Part shown: positions 41,535-52,942 of the stretch, piece after piece
Position numbering within the stretch: position 1 is the first letter of the stretch
How the letters are laid out: each line of letters begins with the position of its first letter
NCBI GenBank assembly: GCA_007449985.2
Contig: VIIQ02000146.1
Coordinates: 1 to 64,000, forward strand
Direction of reading: 5' to 3'
DNA length: 64,000 bases
From: Desmodesmus armatus
Lineage: Eukaryota > Chlorophyta > Chlorophyceae > Sphaeropleales > Scenedesmaceae
The notes under the pieces: generated by a model
The model's input: the letters and a program-made list of their open reading frames with translations, nothing else
Databases searched by the model: none
What the model was told of the DNA's origin: nothing
Translations under genes and position numbers: made by a program

Positions 41535-42363
41535 TTCTGAGTGTGTTCAGTTGATATTTGGTTGATATTGAGGCGTAAAGGTGATTGGTACAATGGAGGG
41601 GGTGCTGTGGGAACAACTGATCCCTTCAGAACGGGAGTTCGACAAGCGGGACAGTCGACTGTGAGCCTTCAGGCAATGAGTATGCCACTGCAGAGTTTCA
41701 GGCTTGTGTTAGAGCCGTTTGACTACTTTGTTATTCCGGACGGTTGTCACCTGCTAAGCAGTGCTTGTGTCTCCATGTTCAATTCATGTCACCTTCATCT
41801 TTACTGACCCTGCCACCTGCCAAGCACATTTGAACCCACTCACGTTGTCCGAGGAGCCACAGCCTCTGCATGAGCTGGATTCTGCAGCTGCTGACCTGGT
41901 GTTTTGGCACCCACCGCAAGGAGCACAAGCAACAACTTACACCAGCAGGTATGTCGATCATAAAGGGAGGTGCTTTGGAGTCTGGCAAATTACTCTGGTG
42001 CAATTCTGCGCATGGCATGTTGATGGGCAGTAGCATGCCAGCCTGGCACTGCTGCTGAGGGCCCTCAGGAACGACAGTCTGAAAGTCCGGGTTATAGCCA
42101 GAAGCTTCGAGAGTGTCAAGATGGCTGGTGTTCAAGCAGCTGGTGGCTGGTGGTCAAGCAGCAAACGTTTGTTCAATCTGTGTGTCGCAACCCATTCTGC
42201 ACGCTGTGTCAAGCTCTTGCACAGCCTGGCAGGGGTTTGCAAGGGCACATGCACCCTTGGCAGCCGCCAGAACAGCTTTCTCTGCGAGCCATGTATGCAA
42301 TGGTTACTCAAGCAAACACATGTTGTACCTGACTAAGCAGCCCTCCCACCTTGCCATGCCCAG
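41535..42363. other. Divergent promoter region between NOB1 and the ApaH-like phosphatase
   Basis: NOB1 starts leftward from 41534 and the phosphatase runs rightward. The first exon or exons of the phosphatase must lie here but I could not identify them; open frames near 42121-42336 show no family motifs. Confidence 0.45.
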
Positions 42364-45300
42364 GCAACCCCCTGCCCTCCACTGTTCATAAGGTGCTGCG
42401 CCCTTCCGACCTGGGACCAGGGCGTCTCATTATAGTGAGTGCTGCTCCCCCTGCTGTCTTGCGTCAGCACTGCAGAACCCCTTTGCTCTAGTACACCTCC
42501 TTGCGCAGACCTGTAGCAGATGTTGCCCATCCCAATGAACATGCCTGCATGTTTACATACACGTCCCATCAGTTGCCAGGGGCCAAAAAGCACACAGCTG
42601 TGCAGCAGTCCTGATGAGGCCGCAGATCTGTTGTGGCAGTACAGCGTCACATGTATGACGCTCTTCGGCCTTGTAACCCGTATCCGTCCAAGTGTCTTAC
42701 ACAAAGCGTACCTTCACACGGGCCCTGTGCTGCCATGTACCCCTGCAGGTGGGTGACGTGCACGGCTGTTACGACCAGCTGGTTGAGTTACTGCGGAAGG
42801 TGCAGTACAAGCCACGCCACGACAACCTGATTTTGGTGGGCGACTTGGTTAACAAGGGACCCAAGTCACAGCAAGTGAGCAGCACCATTGCCTGCATCCA
42901 CACTGCGCACCCCACACTGAACAGGCACCATGTCTTGTGAAGTGTCCATATGCGGGGGGGGGGGGGGGTCAAAAGCAGCAGCAGCAGCTTGTGATGAGAA
43001 ACTGGGGGGGGGGGGGAGCACGACCTGCACCATTTCTGCACGTCAGGAATTGGAAGTGCAGCAGTTTGTTTGTGCAGATCATCACTATGTTGTTGCTTTG
43101 TGGCAGGGGCTGTCTACACAGCCGCACATGTGCTCAGCAGGCTACTTCACCAGAGAGGCAGCCTGAAACATGTGCCAGTGTGATGTCAACGCATACCACA
43201 AGGTGGATGCCATTGGGTAGTGCTGTGCAGTGCACCTTTGTACACACTGAATGGCCGGGACACTGGCCGTGCATTGTGGGATGCCTCTGCCACTTCTTGT
43301 GACGAGCATTGAAAGGGATGCTTTTTTGGGACATCTCCTGGTACATTGTGTTGACCCTGTGATCGCTTGATGTTCTGTGATCTTTTGCTGGATTGGACTG
43401 CAAAAAGGAGGGTTGAAGGCGTCATACACTGCGTGTAGGTGCCTCTCTGCCAGCAGCACTGTCATTGCTCAGCCACGGCTTTGCAGGCTGTTTGGTGAGC
43501 GCTGCAACTGCTGCAGGTGGTGCCGACCTCCTGTTGCCCCGGTAGCACCATGTACTACTGATGAGCACTCACACGACCTGTGCTGGTGGCTCCTGCCTTC
43601 TACTGCAGGTTGTAGCAGCAGTGCGCGCTTGGTGTGAGGGATCCTACTGCTGGGTGGTGCGCGGCAACCATGTGCGTAGGGTTGGTGGTGAAGGCAAAAG
43701 TACACTGCACAGCAATCGTGTGGGTGGGATCTTACATTGCCCTTGCATGCCCCACATCAGTCACTGATGAGCAGGCTCGCCTTTCACAGCAGATGCCAGA
43801 CATGGCCCCATGCACTCAGTTGAACATCGTTGAGGCTTGAGTTGGGCCCTTGTCAAATGCTGCCATTGCTGCCCTGCAGGATGATGCAGCCCTGGCAGCA
43901 CGTGTTTACCTGGCACAAGGTGGTTCTGTAAATGACCTTGCACCCAAGGTTGCCTGGGTGCAGGAGCTGCTGCCAGAGGTGAGACTCACAGTATGATCAG
44001 TTTGTCGTGATTGCCGTCATTGGTGTGACTGGGATGCTCAGATGGAACGCCAGCGATGCCAATGCCAGTGACACAGCATCCACTGCAACGTGTTTGTGCA
44101 GTTGCCAACTGCGCTGTGCATGCCATGTGCAGGGCTGGATGGTGCGGCGTAGCCTGTATGTGCCCCGCTGCGTGCTGTTGATAGCATCAACTTGAGGCTG
44201 ATGGTTTACACCAATACCTCGCAAAGACACCTTTTATCTACTCACACCTGTTATCTACTCACTTCCATCTGCTTACAGGATGTAGAGTTTCTGACAGAGC
44301 TGCCATTCAGCATACACGTGCAGGGGTGAGTGGACCAGCCTACTAAGCTGGGCAGCCACCAGGCAGCATGAGCGGCATGTTGGCATCGACCCAGCAGCTG
44401 CAGCACGCACACCTTGCATGTGACTGCCCCCATTCCGGACTAGGGGGAGAAGAGAGTGTGGTAGAGTTGGCGCTGGTGACAGAGACAGAGACCCAGTTCC
44501 CCACCTGTGCAGGGTATGCTACCCACACATGCATGCTCGATGTCAAGTACCCCAGTGGGCGTGTGTGCTAGAGCTGCTGCACAGGCAACTTGCTGAAGAT
44601 GCCAGCCCCTGGTGAAAACAGCCAGAGCTGTAAAGATTATGCTGGGTGCTCAGCACCTAGGCAGGCTGCCTAGGCCGTGTGCTGAGCCGCGCTGTGTGGG
44701 GGTTTTGCAGGTACAATGTGCTGGTGGTGCATGCTGCCTTGCTCCCTGGTGTACCAGTGGAGTCCCAGGATCTGGGTGTTCTGACGAAAGTGCGAGACCT
44801 AATACACACACCAGACGGCAGGTGCGTGCTGGAGCAGTGAGGCCCCTGTTAGCCAGTCACATGTTTGATATCAAGTTGGCCCAGGGAAATTAGGCGCCTG
44901 GCAGCAAGCGGCTTCGTTTTGCTGTTGCCTCTCTATGCATCACTTGTTTGTGGTGCTTACAGAGAGGCACCTTGGAAGTAGGAAGGCAGGCATCCTGTAG
45001 CGCTCCATCCTGGCACACTCTTGTTGCTGCACACACACTCCTCCGTGTGCACACACTTGCACCAACAGGGTGAGCAACAACACTATCGCCTGTGGCTGAC
45101 TTGCAGTCACTCTAATGTTGTCCATGTACGGCAAATTTGTGTGGCAGGTGGATGGGTCTGGAACAGCCAGAGGAAGGCAGCCAGGCATGGGCTGGGTGCT
45201 GGCAAGGTGAGACTGCAGACAGACCTGGCCCGTTGTGTCTGATGCAGGTGCTAGCTAGAAAAACATCTGCACAAGCAGCGCCAGCTGAATGTCAGACACC

Positions 45301-45943
45301 AGCAACAGCTAGAGCTTGCAAAGGTGTGTGGGGGGGGGGGGGGGGGTACCCTCCCCCCCCCCCCTGCGCGCCCGGCGCGCACTGGGGCCCAGTTTGCAAG
45401 TGGCGCTGCCCAGGTATGCTTGTACAGCAACGCCACAGGCCGCAGCCGGCCCCCTGCCAGTCATGCAGTACTGCGCCTCACTGTTACTGCAGGACTGTGC
45501 CTCCTTGTGCCTTACAGTTAACATTGCAATGCCACACTTGCCCTGCAGGCCCCTGCCATGTGTTTTTTGGGCATGACGCCAAGCGCAACTTTCAGGAGGA
45601 GCCCTATGCTACAGGCTTGGACACAGGCTGTGTCTACGGCCGCCAGCTTACTGCATGCGTCCTGCCGCCCTTTGCCAGCCTGACGCTAGAACGGGACGCC
45701 GAGGGGCATGCTGAGGGTAAATGCAGGAATCAGCACGTGCGTGCTGGGGGCATGCTGCAGGAGGGTGTTGCAGGGCAGCGCGCTCGAGAGGGATGGCAGC
45801 CTTTTGGGCAGGTTGCTCCTGTGCCATCCTTGCAGGAGCTGCGGGGAGAGCTGCACAGCGTCCTGAGCACCTTTTTGTTTGATAAGAAGGCAGAGAAGCA
45901 GAAAAAGAAGCTGCTGAAGAAGCAGCATAAGGCAAAGCACTGA
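42364..45943 (+). CDS. ApaH-like (PPP-family) metallophosphoesterase, 5-prime end unresolved
   Basis: Eight exons chain in phase: 42364-42434, 42749-42874, 43609-43671, 43880-43978, 44279-44325, 44711-44821, 45148-45206, 45549-45943. All PPP metal-binding motifs are present in order: GDVHGCYDQL, GDLVNKGPKS, VRGNHDD (split across two exons), a VVHA histidine, and VFFGHDAKRN followed by GLDTGCVYGRQLTA. The GDLVNKGP and GLDTGCVYG variants fit ApaH/ALPH-type phosphatases (bis-nucleosyl tetraphosphate hydrolase-like) rather than PP1/PP2A. Substrate unproven. The C-terminus is a Lys-rich tail (KKLLKKQHKAKH). The start codon lies upstream of 42364 and was not found. The last exon can be read through without splicing; a possible intron at 45717-45835 would break the frame. 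Confidence 0.85.
42954..43015. repeat. Two poly-G tracts in a phosphatase intron
   Basis: Runs of about 14 and 12 G (42954-42968 and 43004-43015) flank AGCAGCAGCAGCTTGTGATG, like other G tracts in introns of this window. Confidence 0.8.
45330..45364. repeat. 17-G / 12-C hairpin-forming tract
   Basis: Seventeen G (45330-45346), TACCCT, then twelve C: a near-perfect inverted homopolymer repeat in an intron. Immediately after comes GCGCGCCCGGCGCGC, another palindrome. Likely unstable in cloning, polymerisation and assembly. Confidence 0.9.
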
Positions 45944-46734
45944 TTGGAGGCTGCCAGAGCTGGCTCATGAGCCACTGAGCAGTATCCTTGCCAGAGAGAG
46001 ATACCGCAGACTGGTGTTGAGCCACACGACAGGGCGTGCTGGGGGCAAGGGATGGGGTGAATGCGTTATGTTGATGCCACGGTTATCATCGCTGCTGACA
46101 GTATCGCTGCTGACAAGATGACTGTTGACTGTTCGTATCGCCCTGACTCAGATCAGCGCCAAAATTTTCATTTGTTAGCTGCAGGCAACACCATCCCTCA
46201 GTGTTTCTGCTGGCATTGTGTCGGACAAAGGGTGTGCAATCTTGGCTATTTCAAGCTTCCGACAGTGCGTCCAACGTTGACGGGTGGCAGCACATCAATT
46301 CCTGGGATAGGACCGATCGCACCGATCTGTCTCATTTTCTCATGCCAAAGTGAATATGCGTGCCTTACAGTTGCTCCAAGGCACTCCCAGTGCGCTTAGT
46401 TGGCGTAGGTCAGTCTGCCAGCAGCAGCTAGCAGCACCAAGACCACACCGACACTGTAATGCCAGATGGACGTCCCGCCGTGTGCAGGAGGTGCGGTAGC
46501 CGTTGTATGACATTGATGAGGACAGTCTCACGCTTGCAAGTGCCACTGCCTCTCGATCCATGCTCCTTTGTTGCCTCTTGTCACCATGCCCGCCCACTGG
46601 GGACACGGATCTGAACAAAGCTCAGTGTAGACGCGCCTGATCTGCATCAGTGAATAATGTGCACAACTTCAAAATAGTGCCTTCCCACTTGATTGTCGTC
46701 TGCACCCTGCACATGCTGTGGTGTGCCCTGGCAG
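45944..46734. other. Intergenic region
   Basis: No family motifs. The upstream exon or exons of the next gene are expected here, since its first recognised exon begins with an acceptor site. Confidence 0.45.
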
Positions 46735-48040
46735 GCGTTTGCGGACAGCACCCCTGGCGGCAGCAGCAGCAGCAGCAACAGCAGTAGCAGTGAAATAAAC
46801 GAGGCCAGCAGCAGCATCGAGGCCAGCAGCGTCGTCGGCAACGATGACCCAGCCAGCAGCAGCACTGCTAGCCCAGAGCCTGCTGTGAAGGATGTGGAGT
46901 TGACTCCCTCTTCAAAGCGGCTGTTGGCGGTCGGGATCCCTCTTGAGGAAGTGCTGGAACGGCAGAATAAAAAGCAAGCAAAAAAGGCGGCGCGCGCAGG
47001 CCGCCTGCCGCCCCCGCGTTCCAGGAAGGCGCGGAAGGCTGCTGCAGATCAGCCTGTGCAGGATGACGCAGCTGGGGCAGGTGCAGGGACAGTGCCGGCA
47101 GTGCCGGCAGCGCCTGCAGAGCCGTCTGGTGCTGCAGCAGGCGAGGTAGAGCTGAGTCCCTCTGCAAAGCGGCTGCTGGCGGCTGGCTACACTATGGAAG
47201 AGGTGCTGGCGCGCCAGTACAAGCAGCAGAAGCGCGGTATAGTGTACCACCAGAAAGCCCCCCGGAAAGTCGGGCGGCCGCGCAAGGAGATGGACCCGGG
47301 ATCACTTTCAGAGATCCTACAGGCCCGGTCAGACTACAGGCTGTCAAAGTATGTGGGCTCGGGTGCTCCGCAACCGGGGGTGATGACACAGTTTGCGCTG
47401 GACACTGCTGCAGCAGCCGTGGAGGGGCCTGCGCCTGTGTATGCCTGGCCCCAGGAGGTGCCAACGGTGCTGCCGCCGCAGCTGCACATAGGTGAGGATG
47501 CTGCTGCTGCCACTGAAAGCAGGGTTTGCGACAGGAGGGCCAAAAGTGGTAGATCTCTGTGGGTGGTGCCTCCCTTGAGCCTCATACGAATCTTTCGCCC
47601 ATGCACGATGTACCAAGTAATGGGATCTACTGAGTATTGGTGTGTGTCGTCTCTGCTGCCCTCCCTTTCACATTGGTGCTTATGCTAGTCTTCTGTGTAA
47701 TTGCATTCAAGCCGCCACAGCGTAAGTGCAATGTGGTCTGCCAGCACCCTGCCCATCTGCACCCGCTGGTTTCAATACGGCATGCCTACTGCTGCTGCTG
47801 TGCAGGGTTTGCAACTGAGGGCGAGCGCAACCAAATACTGCGCGACATCGAGCGTGGTGCGGATGACATGGCCAACACCCATACATCCCTGCAGAAGCTG
47901 CTGGACTGCATTGCTGCTGACAGCAGTGCTTGGCGCAGCAGCAGCGATGCAACCTCCGGCAGCAGCGCCACCAACCTCACCAGTGAGGCAGCGTCTGGGA
48001 GCAGCGCCGCCATCCCCCTCAGCAGCAGCGCTGCTGACAC

Positions 48041-48071
<31 letters not shown>

Positions 48072-51000
48072 CAGAGTGCTGCCTCTGGCAACAGCAGCAG
48101 CGGCAGCAGTGATGGCAGCAGTGACAGCAGCGACTGCAGGAGCGAAACAGTCACAGCAGCAGCAGCAGCCGGCCACCAGGTTTATGATCTGCACTGGCTG
48201 CAGGAGCGTGCTGCTGCGGACCCTAGCGCTGCTGCGGTTGTGCCAGACAACCACCGGCCGTTCACGCTGACCATGCAGAACCCTGCAGACGGCAGGGACT
48301 ACGTGGTGGCGCACTACGAGCCGCGTGTCCTCAACTTTGACAGGGCAAAGAACGCAGCACTGCTGGCGCAGGTGGGTCGATATGAGGACTAGAGGATGGG
48401 TGCGCACAGAGAGTGTTATTATGGGGTGGTTGCCGTTCAGGTGGCAGGGGTGGGGTGACAGGTGCGGTCACGTAAGAGGGATACATACACGTTTCGGCAG
48501 GTAGCGGTCGGCAATATCGTGGCACACCACACCCCGCGTGTCCTCAGCTTTCCCCTGCGCCTTCTCCTGCCAGCACGCTGTTGGCATTGCGGCCAAATAG
48601 AGTGATACACCAGGGCAGGCCTTGATTGTACAGCAAAAACTTCATCCTGTCACTTTTTAGGTCCTCACCCTTGTAACGCCGCGACACCGTGAGGCAGTGT
48701 GGTTCACACCACACCACCAACCATTACTCACCAACTCTGCCCCGGGCTTGCTTGCCTGCATGTATGCACAGGTTTACTATAATGGCAACAAGATGTCGCG
48801 CAACAGCGCCCCCCGTGAGGAGAAGATGGTGATGGCGGGCATGAGGGTGCCACGCAGGGCAGAGGGCTCAACCCACTTTGGGCGCTACTCAGGCGACACA
48901 GGTGTGTTTGCTGAGTCATTCGATCTATGAGCTCCCCCTGTACTAAACAAGTATCTATGAGCTGATAGTGCCAGACAGCACCATACCTGCCTGCAGCGAC
49001 ATGTTTTTTGGGTGGGTGAGTTTGGGTGCTGTTTAGGTGATCAGACGCGCTGAAACCCTCAATTTGCGGATTGAGCTGGACGCCTGCTGGAGGCCACCAT
49101 GCTCAGGCGAAGTGCGCAGGGCGGCAGTACACAGCACTCAGATCTTTTTGTCCATCCAAAGCCCAAGTACGCCCACTCAGATCATAGTGTGGCTGGTGTT
49201 GCCACGTATTGTGTGCAGGGCCTGAGCCAGACCAATTCAGCATGTCCTGCAGTCCTGACCTGCTCAGAACTGGTGGCTTCAGGGTTATCGCCGGCAAATG
49301 GATGGAGCAGCTGCCGGTGAGTGCTCAGGGGTGGGTGGGTTAGGATGGGTTCATATGCGGAAGTTCTTGTGGCATAAAGCGACCTAAAAGGGTTTCACTT
49401 CAGCGCTGCGCGCATGTTGAGACTGGATGTAGTGTTTCTATCAGAGCTGAGAAGATGTACCATGTAGCTGATGCTGTGGGGCTTTCTTGCTGCCAGGCTT
49501 TGCAAAGCTTGTGCTGCCTATCAATTGCACAATCTGACGTGTCACTGCACATACTCATGTGTTTAACATACAACTATGCTTAGCAGGGAGAGGTCCCGCA
49601 CCTCCTGTTGCCATGTGTAGTGGACAGCATGGGTGCAAGGGACTCAGCGTCACATCAGAACCATGCTGTGTACTGCTGTACTGACAAGCAATACAATTCT
49701 GCTGACAGTCAGAAATTGTGTGTGTGAACATTGTCCAACAGGGCATGGTCTGCGAAATGAACCAGGAGGCCGCAGCCGCTGTACGCGGGCGCAACCACAG
49801 GCACAAGCGAGGGCCGTCTACGAACTTCCCTGCCTGCACCCTGCTGGGCGGACCCTTCACCTCGCTGGCGGTGACGCAGAACTATCGCAGCAACCTGCAT
49901 GCGGAGCCAAAGGAACACCCCTTCAGCTACATTGCGTGGCTGGATGTGCTGGGCCCAGGCAGCACCATGGAGGTGGGTGGAGCAGGGGGTGGCAGGCGCA
50001 AAGGATTGTGGGCAGAAAGGGATTGTGGGCAGAAAGGGAGGTGGGTGGAGGGCAGGTGGCAGGGGTTCTATGCATTGCTATGGGTGGTGAGGGGGTTGTG
50101 ACGGCTCTATGCATGGGCTGGTACTGCAGCAACCTTTATGTGAAGCCCAAGGAGCACCCCTTCCCGTGGCTGGATGTGCTGGGCCCAGGCAGCACCATGG
50201 AGGTGGGTGGAGCAGGGGTTGGCAGCCGCCCTGTGCATTGAGGGGACTGTGGGCAGAACGGGAGGCGGCTGGTTGGGGAGGTGGGTAGAGGGCAGGTTGC
50301 AGGGGCAGCATGCATTGCTATGGGTGGTAGGGGGGTTGGGACGGCTCTGTGTATGGGCTGGTTCTGCAGCAACCTGCATGTGGAAGCCCAAACCACTGAT
50401 TGCCTGTAGCCTGTTGCCAAGCTCGTGAGTTTGTCTTGTTGCCCTTCACGCACTGGCTCGTCACGACTCTCACTCAACAGATGCCTTGGCGTGTCAGATG
50501 TGCTCACCAGCGGGTGCTGTCACTCTGTTACTGCTGCATCCACCACTACTGCGCCAATGTGCCCGCCAGGTTGGCTACTTCTGGCTGACCAACGGGCTGG
50601 CCTTCACCCCCCTGGACGGCAGCGTGCTGTACATTGACGTGCGCCTGGTGCCGCACTGCTCTGACCCCAGCTACGTGCGCAATGACAACCCCAGGGCCCG
50701 CATTGAGTATGAGGGCCGCTTCGGTGAGTGTATTTGCTGCTGGTGGTGGTGGGCAGCGCAAATTTGGTGGCCATATGTGTTCTCAGTAAAAGTGAAGCGC
50801 GTGTCGCATGGAAATCACTCAGTGGCATTGCTCTATGGCCATGGATACGATTCGTGTGAAGCGCGCACTTGCAGCGTGTTTGTGCAGGGGCAAGCGAGTG
50901 GCTGTGTTTTGCGCATGCCGCGTTGGTCAAGGCTGAGGCAGGAACTGGGAAACTGCATATGTACTGCTTTTATGTTTTTGTGCTGTGTCTCCTGGTGCAC

Positions 51001-51303
51001 CATAGAGTCAAGCCAGTCCAGTTGGCCCCTGCGCTGTGCTGTGCTGGCACTAGTTGACTCGATGGCATGCCTGCTTTGTCTTACTGCTGTGCGGCAGGTG
51101 CGGCACTCTTCATCAAACCAGACGTGATGGCAGAGAACATCGAGCAGTGGGCCGCCTTTGACCAGTTCCTGGAGAAGGAGGCTGGCGGAGCAGCCCCAGA
51201 CGCACAGGGCCCTTCCAATGACGATCCAGAGGGCTCCTCCAGTGACGAGGATGAGGGGGCTGAGCACCTGGAGTACAGTACTTTGACACAGGACCTGGTT
51301 TGA
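46735..51303 (+). CDS. Uncharacterised protein with duplicated KRLLA...EEVLxRQ motif and AT-hook-like segment
   Basis: Seven exons chain exactly in phase: 46735-47491, 47806-48371, 48772-48901, 49219-49316, 49742-49972, 50570-50723, 51098-51303 (714 codons; the first exon or exons upstream are missing). The N-terminal part holds two copies of a ~28-residue motif (VELTPSSKRLLAVGIPLEEV and VELSPSAKRLLAAGYTMEEV). An AT-hook-like RKVGRPRKE and a long Ser-rich run follow. The C-terminal ~300 residues are well-ordered and free of low complexity (VYYNGNKMSRNSAPREEKMV, FRVIAGKWMEQLP, GYFWLTNGLAFTPLDGSVLY, ALFIKPDVMAENIEQWAAFD). The tail is acidic. I do not recognise the family. Nuclear localisation is suggested only by the AT-hook-like and basic segments. 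The intron after the fifth exon has a ~238-bp echo of it. Confidence 0.75.
49890..50390 (+). repeat. Tandem echo (~238 bp) of exon end plus donor
   Basis: The exon end (GCCAAAGGAACACCCCTTC, then TGGCTGGATGTGCTGGGCCC, then ATGGAG and GTGGGTGGAGCAGG) recurs at about 50143-50222, nearly identical, with its donor. A third partial start lies near 50367-50390. The intron sequences between copies are also duplicated (50040-50135 versus 50275-50370). Confidence 0.92.
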
Positions 51304-52553
51304 AGCAGCCACGCTGGAAGCAGGTGCATCACTCTCTGGCCCTCCAACACCCTACACTGTCCTGTTGTGCTCGTGCAGCATCATCATTTCGTCTGGTCGA
51401 TATCTATGGCTCCGGCAGTTTGGCAGGTTGAGGGCTGCAGTTGCTGGGTGATAAGGGGTGTGGTAGCTGTAGCAGGGAGGGTGTGTGCTTTTGTGGTGCC
51501 AAGTGTGTGAGGAAGGATTGCAGAGTATGAGTACTGCGGGCAAGCTGCTGCTACGCATTATCTGTTTGTTGCGTCGCAGCATTGGCTGGAGCTCAATGCT
51601 CCAGTCAGCACAGCACGTGTATCAACAGGTCACGGCTGTGATACTGGAAGTGGTGTCTCATGGCTTGCAGGAGGATGGTTTGGACATGCTGCATCAGCAT
51701 GGTGTCTGATTGTTTGCACGCTTGCTCTTGCACCCATCCCTGCAACAATACCCCGGCAGTTGGTCTGACATCGTGCAACACAGTGGTTACATGCAGTGTC
51801 TTGTCGTGGTCTGCAAAGGTTTGTGAGGCCGCATGTCAGCAGCAGGGCCCAAATGCACTGTGCGTGTGTTGGGGGGGGGGGACAGATTGATATTGTGGTC
51901 GGTTCTTAGGTGGTGTGACACCCCTTTTGTCAAGCTACGAGGAGGCCGTGCCTGCACAGACACGAGGCTTGGTGCATGTTCAGGCACTGCATGCCCTGTT
52001 GCAGCGTGTGGCAGCTGCCGTTGGTGTGGCTGTACTGCAGCACGCCCTGGGGGCGCCGTGCTGTGACAGGTAGTGCCCAGGGCAGCAGCTTGGCTGCCGT
52101 GCACAGCAGCTTGGCTGACGCAGGCGGTGTCCTTGTCCTGTCCCAGAGTAAGAAGTGAGTGCTGACTTTGTGGGGCCATGCAGTGCAGGCCCAGGCCAGA
52201 TGCTGTTCAGCCTGCCAAGTGTGGGGTGCCTGGCACTGTCACAGTGTGGATGCACACTTCGATGTGCGTGCCAGGCAGCCTAGCTGAGCGCCCCCACGTG
52301 TGTACAACACGGTCACGGCAACTCCAAGCCTTGAAGCTGAGCATGAATGGGCCTTTGAAGGTCACATCATGCAGGCAGCTGTTCGTTCATGGATATGCTG
52401 CGACAACAAATGTTTTTGCAACCCAGCCGGGCGGGACACTCTGATAGCAGGATCCAAAACTGCGATTTGGATGTGGTTGGCTGCAGTCCGGACACTTTTG
52501 CAACGCCAGCCCTCCGGATCTGGACAGGATAGATCCTGTCCAGATAGATCTAC
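51304..52553. other. Intergenic region left of the tyrosine-recombinase element
   Basis: No supported exon. Contains a perfect 11-bp inverted repeat with a 2-bp centre at 52520-52543 (CTGGACAGGAT-AG-ATCCTGTCCAG), ten bases before the element boundary at 52554. Confidence 0.6.
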
Positions 52554-52635
52554 CTTGTCGCTGTTGCAGCACATACAGTGAAGTTAGCAAGGTGACGTGA
52601 GGGTAATCAAGGCATTGAAGGTGTTACATGCGTTA
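52554..52635 (-). repeat. Split direct repeat B2 (outer)
   Basis: 82 bp starting CTTGTCGCTGTTGCAGCACA and ending CATGCGTTA, matching 54198-54279. Marks the 3-prime end of the element. Confidence 0.95.
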
Positions 52636-52942
52636 TATGCGATCCGGGTACGGGTACCAGTCTCCTTCCACCGCATTCAAACGTTACTGTCACAGAATCT
52701 CCTGACATCCTTTTCCTCACTGATCACTAGCCTAGCATGTAAGGATACTGTCAGAAGACGCTTGTTACACATCACAGATACTTAACAGAGTCACAGACTG
52801 CATTCTCTTAGCTCTGTATCACACTATCAATCATCTCACTCAGCAATCCTTGCCATACTCATTACATCGCTATCCTTGGACATGTACAATACCATCTCCA
52901 CACCAATACCACACCCAGGTATCCAAGAGCACAAACAGGACG

